From NCBI GenBank assembly GCA_002726335.1, contig PBSR01000127.1, positions 1-38,407 on the forward strand: a stretch of 38,407 nucleotides of DNA. The letters run 5' to 3'. This DNA comes from Gemmatimonadaceae bacterium (GTDB lineage: Bacteria; Latescibacterota; UBA2968; UBA8231). This document shows positions 24,082-32,630 of this stretch, in pieces; the first letter of the stretch is position 1, and the number at the start of each line of letters is the position of its first letter. The notes under the pieces are model-generated. The model had not been told where the DNA came from. It was given only the letters and a program-made list of their open reading frames with translations, and did not search any database. The position numbers and the translations under genes were made by a program.

Positions 24082-24185
24082 GTGTTCCTGTTGGGGCTTT
24101 GGGGTGGATTGTATCGGTATCACAAGGGAGATATTGTAGGTGCCGGTTCCACACGACTCAATAAAAGAGATTATGCTACGACACC

Positions 24186-26105
24186 ATGGCTGACCGTGAC
24201 TGGACCCGTCATCTGCTGCCCCTGCCGAAACGGTTCTGTGTGAAAGGCAGCGTTCTGTGTGCGCCGGACACCCTCGGTGTCGTCATCCGTGGCCCGGATG
24301 AGACGCTGCAGCAGGCCGCCCGTCACCTGCGCCACATCATCGGCGCCGAGTCCGTTTCACAGCCCACCTTCAGCATCGAGCTCGTCGTGGCCAGTGGTGG
24401 CGATCTGGACATTCCAGACGTGCGTCAGCTCACCGAGCTGCCCAACCCGGAGCAGGCCTATCGGATCGATGTGGTAGCGTCAGACACCCTGCGTATCTGC
24501 GGACCGCGGTCCGTAGGGGTCCTCTACGGCGCCGTGACGCTCGGTCAGCTGCTGCAGGCGGGACGCCAGACAGACGCGATCGAAGTCCCGCTAGTCGAAG
24601 TCCTCGACTGGCCCGATCTTCAGGAGCGCGGTCTCTGGAACTTCCCGGATCCCGATGACTGGATCCCCTGGATGGCCGGCATGAAACTCAACTACGGCAA
24701 GATGGCCGACACGTCTCATGCCACAATGGTTCGTGATGAACCGGGTTCAGCGGCCATCGACGCCGATCTGTACCGGCAGGCTCGTCGTCTGGGATTCAGC
24801 TACGTACCCTACATCGTCCACCTGAACTTTCTGCACGGCATCGGCCTGTTCGAGGCCTACCCGGAGCTGGCTGGCATCGGTGACGCGGCGTTGGCCGGAC
24901 GCTACTTCGCCCACAAAGAGGGCGACCAGCATCGTGCCCCCTGCGCCTCGCAGCCGGTCCTGGTGGATCTCCTCTGTGACTGGTTGACCGCCATCGCCGA
25001 CCAGGGCGCTGACGAGATCAGCTGCTGGCTGAGCGAACGGCCTTGTCAGTGTCAGTGCGAACGGTGCGTGCCGGTGGGTCAGTTCCTGTTGGAGACACGC
25101 GCCTTTCTGGCAGCCTGGCGGCGGGCGCAGGCAGCCCATCCGCAGCTGACCATCCGCATCTTCTCATCGACCACGACACCGGAGCAGGACGATCTCATAC
25201 TGGCGGAGTTGCCGCCGGAGGCGAAGTTCGAGCGGGCCTGCGCCGCCTCAATGGACCGTGTCAGCCGGCAGCCCCGAGATCTGTTCCGCAACCCGCTGAT
25301 CGACAGGGCGGCCGCCGATGGCCGCTGGGTGGCCAGCTACGACGTGCCCATCGGCGCCTACGGCAATGTCGACACGCCGGAGTTCAAGGTGCCCCAGTAT
25401 TCGGCGCAGCGTATCCGCGATTTTGTCAAGCAGCTGCACGAGCGGGGCTACGCCGGCGCCTACGGCATGCTCGCGTGGAGTACGATGGCGCGACAGGTTT
25501 GTGGTTTCGCCGTCTGTGCTCTGGCTGAGTTTTCCTGGAATGTCAACGGACGCAGCGTCGGTGAGTTTGCCGCCGCCTGGGCCACCATCGAGGGCATCAG
25601 CAACCCGCAGGCGGTGGCAGACTGGGCGGAGCTTCTCGGCGAGGTCGAGTTCGATGTGTACGACGCCGACTTCCCCGTGTGTTACTCCTGGGGAAAGGTG
25701 GCGGAGATGGTGGAGGAGAAGCGCCTGCCGCGCTTTGGCGAAGGTATGTTCCGGCATTTTTCATCGGTGGAAGACTTCGAGCGCTGCCTGGAAACCTGCG
25801 AGCGTGCCAGGGACCTTGTCGAGACACTGGAGCGGCCGGAGCTGTCGTTGGCGACCGGGGTTGTCGCCAGCTACGTGGCCATGGCGGAAGCCATCTGGCA
25901 CGTCTGTCATCGGGGCACCCGGGCCGACCTGTCTCGTCTCGAGGCGGCAGGCGCAGAAAGTGTCCAGGCCATACGCGCCTGGCGCTCCTGTCTGGGTCCC
26001 GAACCGTGGCACCACCGGGTCCACGATGCCATTGCTGCAACCGAGGCCACGGTGCAGAGGATCCTTCAGGCCAGTGCCCCTGTCACCTCGCCGCCTGCGT
26101 CTTGA
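24186..26105 (+). CDS. Glycoside hydrolase family 20-domain protein
   Basis: 639 residues. The N-terminal 125 residues form the GH20b fold that precedes hexosaminidase-type barrels: YRIDVVASDTLRICGPRSVG then LYGAVTLGQLLQ. The barrel follows from DWPDLQERGLWNF with KLNYGKMAD. Notable is a cysteine cluster at about residues 280-294 (CWLSERPCQCQCERC), which could bind a metal. No signal peptide is visible. It is not a typical beta-hexosaminidase: the expected Asp-Glu pair could not be placed with certainty. Related proteins in environmental bacteria sit with sugar oxidoreductases and may cleave or isomerise unusual amino sugars. The start lacks a clear ribosome site. Its end overlaps the degraded gene at 26083 by 23 bases. 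Confidence 0.65.
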   Translation: MADRDWTRHLLPLPKRFCVKGSVLCAPDTLGVVIRGPDETLQQAARHLRHIIGAESVSQPTFSIELVVASGGDLDIPDVRQLTELPNPEQAYRIDVVASDTLRICGPRSVGVLYGAVTLGQLLQAGRQTDAIEVPLVEVLDWPDLQERGLWNFPDPDDWIPWMAGMKLNYGKMADTSHATMVRDEPGSAAIDADLYRQARRLGFSYVPYIVHLNFLHGIGLFEAYPELAGIGDAALAGRYFAHKEGDQHRAPCASQPVLVDLLCDWLTAIADQGADEISCWLSERPCQCQCERCVPVGQFLLETRAFLAAWRRAQAAHPQLTIRIFSSTTTPEQDDLILAELPPEAKFERACAASMDRVSRQPRDLFRNPLIDRAAADGRWVASYDVPIGAYGNVDTPEFKVPQYSAQRIRDFVKQLHERGYAGAYGMLAWSTMARQVCGFAVCALAEFSWNVNGRSVGEFAAAWATIEGISNPQAVADWAELLGEVEFDVYDADFPVCYSWGKVAEMVEEKRLPRFGEGMFRHFSSVEDFERCLETCERARDLVETLERPELSLATGVVASYVAMAEAIWHVCHRGTRADLSRLEAAGAESVQAIRAWRSCLGPEPWHHRVHDAIAATEATVQRILQASAPVTSPPAS

Positions 26106-26619
26106 AGTCTGCGATGACCGGAAAGTGATCGGACAATGGGCCAGTCGCGCCCTCGTTGACCACCGTCGCCTGCGTGCATCGCGTCGCCAACCCGGGGCTG
26201 GCCAGGATGAAATCGATCCTCTCCCGATACTCGACGACGCTGGACTCGGTCTGGCTGTACTGTCCGATCAGCGCCGGAGCGGGATAGGAGAACCGCGAGG
26301 CAGGGCCGACGTGTCCTGAGGTTACATCGACAGCCGGCAGCGCCAGGAAGGTGGCGATGACGCTGTAGTCGAACTCTCCCAGACGCAGATTCTGGTGTTC
26401 CTCGTTGTCGGTGTCGCTCCGTCGGTATCTCTCCAACAGAGCCCCCCGCCCCTGTCGATGTCGACGTCCGCCGGCGCGTGCGCGTTGAAGTCACCGAGGA
26501 TGCCTGCAGCTTTGACAGGTCGTAGCCACCTGCGGGTTCGATGCTGTCGCTGGCTCCCCGAACAGGACAGCGACGGCCGCCAGGAGTGAGACAGCTTGCC
26601 ATGGGCACACCAGACTCAC
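26083..26619 (-). pseudogene. Exported endonuclease/exonuclease/phosphatase (EEP) gene, decayed
   Basis: From GTG 26619 one frame gives a signal peptide (WQAVSLLAAVAVLFGEPATA). The next segment that can be aligned is ILGDFNAHAPAD in another frame near 26490, and a third frame from about 26440 to 26083 gives the end of an EEP fold: LGEFDYSVIATFLALP, then YRERIDFILASPGL and GPLSDHFPVIADF. The GDFN and SDH motifs are hallmark EEP catalytic segments (DNase I/sphingomyelinase class). Roughly the N-terminal 200 residues that normally separate signal peptide and GDFN are absent, and a missing G in the G6 run near 26448 separates the last two pieces. So the gene is inactive. Confidence 0.6.
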
Positions 26620-26678
26620 GATAATGACCAGCCCTCTGGAGTTTTCCGACTGTGTGGCCTCAACCGGAGTATTGACCC

Positions 26679-28061
26679 ATGCCGAAGCCCGTACGAATCA
26701 GCGTGATCGGCGCTGGCAGCGCAACCTTCTCGCTCGGTCTCGTCAAGGACCTCTGCCTTACCGAAAACCTGGCAGGCAGCCACGTCACCTTCATGGATAT
26801 CGATGCCGACAGGCTCGACGCCGTGACCAGAATGGCCGAACGGTATACGGCGGAGATCGGATCCAACCTCTCCTTCGAGCGGACGACCTCTCGCCAGGAC
26901 TCGCTGAAGGATGTCGACTTTGTCATCAACACGGCGGCGGCGCAGAGCCACCACCACCAGGTCGACATGCGGGACGTGGCTGCCAGACACGGCTACTACT
27001 ACCGGGGACCGGGGTTCGGAAACTACTACAATTTCAACCTGATGCTGGACGTTGCCCGTGACATGGAACGGGTCTGTCCCGACGCGTGGCTGATTCAGTC
27101 CGGCAACCCTGTGTTCGAGGGTTGCACACTCATGACACGCGAGACCGACATCAAGGTCTGCGGTCTCTGCCACGGGCACTACGGCTATCATCACATCGCC
27201 AGAACTCTGGGGCTGGACCTCGAGCGGATCACCTTCCAGGCTCCGGGGGTCAATCACTGCATCTGGATGACGCAATTCCTGTTTGACGGTGAAGACGCGT
27301 ACCCGCTGATCGACCAGTGGATCGAGGCCGAGGGCGAGGCCTACTGGGAGTCCCATATTGCCAGCGGCACCCACGACATTCAGCTGTCGAGGGGTGCCGT
27401 TCATCAGTACCGGCTGTATGGACTGTTTCCCATCGGAGACTCTCCCCGCCTCGGAAACTGGTGGTATCACACGGACATCGGCACCAAGAAGTGGTGGTTC
27501 GGTGAACCCTATGGTGGCCCGGATACACACCTTGCGCGACCCGTCTACGTCGAGAGACTGGAGCAACGACTCAGCCAGATCCGGGAGGCGGCCAAGGACC
27601 CGAAGGCGAAGATGACGGAGCTCTTCGGGACAACGAAGACACTTGAGCAGCAGGTGCCGATCATCGACGCGCTGACGAACAATGTGGCCGGACGGTTCCA
27701 GGTGAACGTGCCGAACAACGGTGCGCTGGACGGGATCGACGATGATGTGGTGGTCGAGGTCCCTGCAGTCATAGACCAGCAAGGGATTCAGCCCATCCAG
27801 GTAGGCGCTCTGCCCAGGAAAATCATGCTCGAGCAGCTGCTACCGATGATTCTGAAGATGGAGCACGGCCTGGAAGCGTATAAAACGGGTGACAAGAGTA
27901 TGCTGCTGTGGTCTGCTCTGAACGACGGACAGACCCGGTCGTACGAGCAGGCCTACACCGCGCTGGAAGACATCCTGCAGCAGAAGGGAAACGAGGCTGC
28001 AGGCGAACACTTTCAGTATCCCTGGCCTGAAGGTCACGAATCGGTGTATCTGAACCAGTAG
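26679..28061 (+). CDS. Glycoside hydrolase family 4 protein (alpha-glucosidase/alpha-galactosidase type)
   Basis: 460 residues, normal for GH4. Seen: NAD-binding ISVIGAGSATFSLGLVKDL, the SGNP loop (141-144) in IQSGNPVF, and Mn-binding residues C164 in LCHGHYG and H193 in PGVNHCIWM, the typical GH4 pair. The family cleaves glycosidic bonds by an NAD-dependent oxidation/elimination mechanism, acting on cytoplasmic alpha- or beta-linked sugars, sometimes phosphorylated; the CHG form with GVNH fits the MelA/AglA-like group. An alpha-galactosidase or alpha-glucuronidase/galacturonidase activity is likely and cannot be separated here. No clear ribosome site is visible. It is followed after 15 bases by a gene remnant. 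Confidence 0.84.
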   Translation: MPKPVRISVIGAGSATFSLGLVKDLCLTENLAGSHVTFMDIDADRLDAVTRMAERYTAEIGSNLSFERTTSRQDSLKDVDFVINTAAAQSHHHQVDMRDVAARHGYYYRGPGFGNYYNFNLMLDVARDMERVCPDAWLIQSGNPVFEGCTLMTRETDIKVCGLCHGHYGYHHIARTLGLDLERITFQAPGVNHCIWMTQFLFDGEDAYPLIDQWIEAEGEAYWESHIASGTHDIQLSRGAVHQYRLYGLFPIGDSPRLGNWWYHTDIGTKKWWFGEPYGGPDTHLARPVYVERLEQRLSQIREAAKDPKAKMTELFGTTKTLEQQVPIIDALTNNVAGRFQVNVPNNGALDGIDDDVVVEVPAVIDQQGIQPIQVGALPRKIMLEQLLPMILKMEHGLEAYKTGDKSMLLWSALNDGQTRSYEQAYTALEDILQQKGNEAAGEHFQYPWPEGHESVYLNQ

Positions 28062-28076
28062 CAGCAGGTCGGAATC

Positions 28077-28308
28077 ATGCGAAGAAGGAAAACCGTCTCA
28101 TGTCTGCTCGTGTTGATGGTTGCCACCTCGTCGCGGGCCAACCCTCGAGAGGCTGGTGACTACATCTGCAAGCGACTGGAGACAGTGCCAGTACTCGATG
28201 GCAGAATAGCCGATGATCCAGCGGGGGCAAGGCGTCAAGCGGTCTGACCTGGCGGAGTCGATCGTCTTGCCGGCGAGTTCCCGGGGAGCGCTGCATCAGC
28301 GTTGGTAA
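28077..28308 (+). pseudogene. Remnant of an exported CBM9-like domain gene
   Basis: From ATG 28077 the frame gives a basic start and hydrophobic run (MRRRKTVSCLLVLMVATSSR), then LETVPVLDGRIADDPA, the usual opening of a CBM9-like domain (normally followed by W). It ends at TGA 28247 after 56 residues. One frame over, KRSDLAESIVLPAS continues the domain up to TAA 28308. An extra G near 28220-28228, plus the change of the expected TGG to GGG, explains the break. The rest of the domain, normally another 150 or more residues, is missing; the UroD-like gene on the other strand ends inside the remnant. Confidence 0.5.
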
Positions 28309-29300
28309 GCCACCGGCTCGCACAGGGCACGCAGGTTCTCCACCGGCGTGCCTGATGGAATCTCGCAGCCGGCATTCACCATGTACGGGTTTCCCACCTG
28401 CCCATACGCCTCCCGCACGGCATCACGGATCTCACCAGGGCTGCTCTTCAGCATCACCTCCACGGGATCCAGGTTGCCGGTGAGGACCAGTCCCTCGCCC
28501 ACGGCATCGCGTACCTGGCGGAGACTCACCATGTGATCCACGTCCAGAATGTCCACCCCCAGGTCGGCGATCCCGGGCAGCAGATGACTCGTGTTGCCAC
28601 AGATGTGCAGTTTCACCAGGGCACCCGCCTCCTGGAGCGCGCCGACCAGGCGCTTCTCCCGAGGCTGAATGAGCCGCTCGTACGTGCCCGGATCGACCTG
28701 ACTGGCGATGGCGTCGCCAATGCCGATGGTCTCCGCGCCGGCCTCCACCTGAGCCCGGCCAAAGGCGATCGCCACCTCTGTGCACAGGTCCATGAGATCC
28801 CCGACAAAGGCTTCGTCGTCGAGCAGGTCCATCAGGAAAGGCGTCACCCCGCGCAGGTCTGAGGCTTCGGCTGCCGGTCCTTCCACCCACCCCAGGACCG
28901 AAAAGTCCTGAGCCAGGTGCGCACCGTAGTGACGGGCGGCCTGCACCCGGTCCAGCATGCGCACCGAGACCAGCGGATCCGGCTTCAGCAGAACGGACAG
29001 ATCCTTGTGGTCCTGCAATGGATGGGTGCTGCGCGGCGGACCGTCCGTGAGATACTCGATGTGGGCGCCAAAGCCCTGGGTCTCGCGGTACGAGTCAGAG
29101 ATACAGCTCACCTGATCCATACCGAATTCTCGGGCGCAGACTTCGTTGGCCCGCGTCAGCACACGGTGGTCGGCAGCCAGGGCTGCGTAATCGGAACCGA
29201 TGTGTTCTGCTGCGTACTGCATCAGAATCGGCGTTCGCGGCAGAAAATCCACCGCCTCCCCGCGCACGGTGGCCAGATAGCGGGCGCGTCCGTTCAACAT
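28296..29300 (-). CDS. UroD/MtaA-family methyltransferase-like protein with zinc-ligand pattern
   Basis: 334 residues, normal for the family. Seen: N-terminal GRARYLATVRGEAVDFLPRTP, the barrel segment GPAAEASDLRG, and the thiolate-zinc pattern H232-x-C234 in KLHICGNTSH and C312 in NAGCEIP, as in MtaA/MtbA methylcobalamin:coenzyme M methyltransferases. A phrase such as LTGNLDPVEVMLKSSP is typical of this corrinoid-linked branch, so a methyl-transfer role is likely. The start is ATG 29300, 8 bases after the stop of the Gfo gene; the two are co-transcribed. Confidence 0.84.
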   Translation of the reverse strand: MLNGRARYLATVRGEAVDFLPRTPILMQYAAEHIGSDYAALAADHRVLTRANEVCAREFGMDQVSCISDSYRETQGFGAHIEYLTDGPPRSTHPLQDHKDLSVLLKPDPLVSVRMLDRVQAARHYGAHLAQDFSVLGWVEGPAAEASDLRGVTPFLMDLLDDEAFVGDLMDLCTEVAIAFGRAQVEAGAETIGIGDAIASQVDPGTYERLIQPREKRLVGALQEAGALVKLHICGNTSHLLPGIADLGVDILDVDHMVSLRQVRDAVGEGLVLTGNLDPVEVMLKSSPGEIRDAVREAYGQVGNPYMVNAGCEIPSGTPVENLRALCEPVAYQR

Positions 29301-29308
29301 GGGTAACG

Positions 29309-30301
29309 TTACCGTGCCTTCACCGTCGTCTTCGTGCTGTCGCTCTTGCGGATCATGTCCATGAGGCGGGCGAAACGCAGTCCCACTTCCGCCGGACAGG
29401 GGTTGGCCTGCTTGCCGGACCGCACCTTGAGGAACTGTTCCCAGACGCCCCTGGACCTGGGATACTTTACCTCGGCGAAGGCGGCGTCCTTGATGGACTT
29501 ATAGAGCAACCGCTCCCCCCAGATTCCCGTCTGCAGGATGCCCCGATCACCGATGACGGTGACCTCGGAAGTGCAGTGCATGGAATCACCCGCCGCCGCC
29601 AGCGAGAACATGGCACCATCGCGGAAACGGCCGCTCACCGTGGAGTTGATGTCCACGGGCGTACCACAGTTGTCCATGAGGGCACAGACCTGAACCACAT
29701 CCTGATCGATCAGATCGACCACCGTGTTGACCATGTGAGATCCGGTATCAAACAGAAATCCGCCGCCCGAGATCTCGGGATCCTGACGCCACTGACCGGA
29801 GGTTCCCGCCTTCCAGTGCTGATGGACATAGGCCGAAACGGAAGTCACCCGACCGAGCTTGCCCGACGAAATCATCTGCTTGGCCTTCTTGACGGCCGGT
29901 GACAGACTGCCCGGGAAAGCGACGACGAGGAGTTTCTTGCTTTGATCCCGGAACTTCATGAGCCGTCTGGCTTCGACGGCGTTGATCACCATGGGCTTTT
30001 CAAGCAGCACATCCATGTCGGCCTTCAGACAGTCCCTGGCATTCTCCAGGTGGAACTTGTGGGGCGTGTTGATGAAGGCAGCATCGGGCGCGCCCTGCGC
30101 CTTGACCAGTTCACCGATGGTGTTGTAGAAGGCCGGGCATTTCTTGCCATGCGACTCAAAGAGGTCGCAGGTCATCTGACGCTGGACCTCGGAGACTTCC
30201 ACCAGACCGCAGATACGCGTGCTGGCCATGGTCACCATGACGCTCATGTGATGCCGCGCCATACCGCCCGTGCCAACGATGATGACCGATGTCTTTGCCA
30301 T
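29309..30301 (-). CDS. Gfo/Idh/MocA family oxidoreductase
   Basis: 330 residues. Seen: NAD(P)-binding MAKTSVIIVGTGGMARHHMS, DVLLEKPMVIN with the EKP signature, and the second-domain GGGFLFDTGSHMVNTVVDLI with Asp and His in the usual places. It resembles the other two Gfo enzymes in the window only in the shared motifs, so the three are separate family members rather than recent duplicates. It is transcribed together with the UroD-like gene 8 bases downstream, which suggests joint action on one methyl-bearing sugar or polyol; this is inference. Confidence 0.86.
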   Translation of the reverse strand: MAKTSVIIVGTGGMARHHMSVMVTMASTRICGLVEVSEVQRQMTCDLFESHGKKCPAFYNTIGELVKAQGAPDAAFINTPHKFHLENARDCLKADMDVLLEKPMVINAVEARRLMKFRDQSKKLLVVAFPGSLSPAVKKAKQMISSGKLGRVTSVSAYVHQHWKAGTSGQWRQDPEISGGGFLFDTGSHMVNTVVDLIDQDVVQVCALMDNCGTPVDINSTVSGRFRDGAMFSLAAAGDSMHCTSEVTVIGDRGILQTGIWGERLLYKSIKDAAFAEVKYPRSRGVWEQFLKVRSGKQANPCPAEVGLRFARLMDMIRKSDSTKTTVKAR

Positions 30302-30363
30302 GGTGCTGTCTCCCGTGCTCGTTGATGGGCCTGGCTCTCAGAGCGTGGTCACGCTCGTGACTG

Positions 30364-32163
30364 CTACGCCCTGCGTGCCGCTATACTCTCGAGGGTTGAC
30401 TGGATCTTGATCATGTCGAAGCTCATGCACAGGTCTTCGAGATGCCTGGCCAGTGCCTTCTCCGCAGCACCCAGCGCCCGCAGCTCCTCGAGCAGCCCCC
30501 GCACGTCGGTAACGCTGTGGAATCGTGCTGCCTTCAGCAGTTGCTCGAGCAGTTCCGGTGGGGGTTGCACACTGAGCCAGTCCGAGTTTCTCGACGGCTG
30601 ATCGGAGATGGCTCGCCGATCCTCGCGGAAGACAAACTGAGTGCCCGCGCCTTCTGCCAGGATACGGTACAGTTCCGCCCGCCGAACCGGCTTGTCGAGA
30701 AACGCGTCAAAGCCGTGGGCCATCGTTTCCTCACGTTGGTGCCGGAGAACAGAGGCGGTGACGGCCACGGTTCTGATCCGCTCGCCGTGGTCGGCCACCA
30801 GCCGCGATCGCGTTTCGATGCCACCCATCCCGGGCATGTTTAGATCGAGGAACACGATATCCGGGCATCTCTCGGCCGCCCTGTCGAGGGCCTGCTGCCC
30901 GCTCTGAGCCGTATCGACTTCGACTCCAACTCGCTCGAGGAACTGCACGAGTACATCGAGATTGTCACGGATATCATCGACGACGAGGGCGTATACCTGC
31001 TCGCCGGGCGCCAGGTGGGAGGCCATACCCCAGTGGTCGTCGTCCAGATCGACGGTGGCCGTCCCGGGAGGGAGTGGCAACTCCAGTTGAAAGGTCGTCC
31101 CTCCATCAGGCGACGGTCGGAGGCGGAGGTCGCCCTGCATGAGCTCGGCGAAACTCCTGGCGATGGCCAGGCCGAGCCCGGTGCCACCATGCCGTCTTCC
31201 GGCCTCGCCCTGACGGAAGGGTTCGAAGATCGTCGCCTGCTCCTCGGCGTCGATGCCGGGACCTGTGTCGCTGATCGTGAAGCAGTACGCGTGCTGGATG
31301 AGGCCATCCACCGTGAGCGTGACGGCCCCCTGATCGGTGCATTTGACGGCGTTTCCGAGCAGGTTGAACAGGATCTGTCGCAGCTTTCCCTGGTCGCCGT
31401 AGACGATGCGGGTCTCCAGGTCGGCCCGCAGGACCCAGGCCAGCCCCCTGGCCTGCGATCGCTCGGAGAAGACCGCATCGACGACGCGCAGCAGCGAACC
31501 CAGATCGAAATCCTCCTCTCGCAGTTGCCGCGAGCCCGCCTCGATCTTCGAGAGGTCAAGAACCGCGTTGATCAGTGTCAGCAGGTGTTCGCCGCTTTCG
31601 CGGATGGTGCGCACTGCGTGCCTCTGATCCGGGGCGAGTTCGTGGTCACCGAGGATCTGAGCATATCCGAGGAGGGCATTCAGTGGCGTCCTGATCTCGT
31701 GGCTCATGTTGGCCAGAAACAGGCTCTTGGCCCGGTTGGCTGACTCGGCCTGCTCCTTTGCCGATTCCAGATCCCGCTGCACCAGTCGCCGCTCACCCGC
31801 CTCACGTTCCAACTCGTCTCGTCGAGCTTCGAGAGTTTCCAGATCCTGGAGCCGGTGGAATCCCTCTGTCAGGACATTGGCCAGTTCGGCCAACAGGTTC
31901 ACATCCTCATCGCTGAAGGCCTCGGGCACGTGGCTGCTGACAGCGATCGATCCGAGAGAGAAGGGCGCATCCAGTACGGCCCGTGGAACGAAGGGCTCAT
32001 CCACCAGGGATCCCAGATACTTACGTTCGCCCCACGGGTCGTCCCTGTGGATGTCGCGACGATAATCGATCTCTCCGTTGCGCCAGATGCTGATCGTGTT
32101 CGGAGAGATCAGTTCGCTGTGCGATTGCCACTGTTTGTGCCGGTCCATAGCGTAGACGAACAC
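30364..32163 (-). CDS. Hybrid sensor histidine kinase, main body (GAF end, HisKA, HATPase, receiver, C-terminal helical domain)
   Basis: 599 residues in the open frame. In order: end of a GAF-type sensor domain (VSSHVPEAFSDEDVNLLAELA), a coiled-coil linker (near residues 105-145), the HisKA box ANMSHEIRTPLNALLG with phospho-acceptor H155, the N-box NLLGNAVKCTD, G1 DTGPGID and G2 GGTGLGLA of the ATPase, then a receiver domain (VDDIRDN, phospho-site in IVFLDLNMPGMGG, DKPVRRAEL), and a C-terminal helical stretch (about 70 residues) that may be an output or Hpt-like region. The start used is an internal GTG at 32163: the homologous sequence continues upstream in the same frame to about 32238, where it jumps to another frame containing the membrane segment. 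In the complete form this would be a membrane-bound sensor of about 690 residues. Confidence 0.8.
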   Translation of the reverse strand: MFVYAMDRHKQWQSHSELISPNTISIWRNGEIDYRRDIHRDDPWGERKYLGSLVDEPFVPRAVLDAPFSLGSIAVSSHVPEAFSDEDVNLLAELANVLTEGFHRLQDLETLEARRDELEREAGERRLVQRDLESAKEQAESANRAKSLFLANMSHEIRTPLNALLGYAQILGDHELAPDQRHAVRTIRESGEHLLTLINAVLDLSKIEAGSRQLREEDFDLGSLLRVVDAVFSERSQARGLAWVLRADLETRIVYGDQGKLRQILFNLLGNAVKCTDQGAVTLTVDGLIQHAYCFTISDTGPGIDAEEQATIFEPFRQGEAGRRHGGTGLGLAIARSFAELMQGDLRLRPSPDGGTTFQLELPLPPGTATVDLDDDHWGMASHLAPGEQVYALVVDDIRDNLDVLVQFLERVGVEVDTAQSGQQALDRAAERCPDIVFLDLNMPGMGGIETRSRLVADHGERIRTVAVTASVLRHQREETMAHGFDAFLDKPVRRAELYRILAEGAGTQFVFREDRRAISDQPSRNSDWLSVQPPPELLEQLLKAARFHSVTDVRGLLEELRALGAAEKALARHLEDLCMSFDMIKIQSTLESIAARRA

Positions 32164-32444
32164 TCGGGACGATGCCTCATCGGCGATGACATTGACGCCG
32201 AAGTAGTCGAAACGAACCTGGTGTTCGTAGAGGACCTCGCCACCGCGTACACGACGGTCTCGATATCGCGCGAGTTCTTCATCCGCCAGACCTGCTCGCG
32301 AACACGGTGCCGTGCCCGTTCAGCCCGACGCAGGTGATCGGTCTGCTGGCCATGCCGCCAGAGACGGAAGATGGACAGCCCCAGAAGGGCCACGGAGGCA
32401 ACGATCAGCGGCGCCAGGATCCACGCGATCCCCGAGTCGATCAC
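32109..32444 (-). pseudogene. N-terminal fragment of the same histidine kinase
   Basis: From GTG 32444 (MIDSGIAWILAPLIVASVAL) the frame gives one transmembrane helix and a helical linker (RAERARHRVREQVWRMKNSR) leading into a GAF opening (DIETVVYAVA). After the codon at about 32240 the homology goes on in the other frame as EVLYEHQVRFDYFGVNVIA. Loss of one base within GTGGCGAGG would account for it. So the gene is either broken or carries a sequencing indel; the two halves together make a normal membrane sensor kinase. Confidence 0.65.
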
Positions 32445-32560
32445 ACCGCTACCCTCGAATCCCGATACCGAGGCTGATTTGATGGGTCCATTGCCGCAAG
32501 ATAGCCGGCAGTTCGTCTCATCTCAACACTACCGGCCGGATGGAGACGGTCGCCCTGCTG

Positions 32561-32588
32561 TTGACCGGGGCGGTGACCCGACTATTCT
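32561..32588 (+). promoter_or_regulatory. Candidate sigma70-type promoter for mannonate dehydratase
   Basis: TTGACC at 32561-32566 and TATTCT at 32583-32588 are 16 bases apart, with the gene start 43 bases further on and GGGAG near 32620 as the ribosome site. It lies in the divergent region between the kinase (minus) and mannonate dehydratase (plus). Confidence 0.45.
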
Positions 32589-32630
32589 GGTCAGGCACGC
32601 GCTGTCCATTGTTACCCCAGGGAGTTCCCC

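Noticed and set aside
30341..30356. GAGCGTG-GT-CACGCTC palindrome after the kinase gene
   Set aside because: Considered as a terminator, but there is no T-run on either strand and the loop would be only 2 bases; a chance palindrome in GC-rich DNA is as likely.
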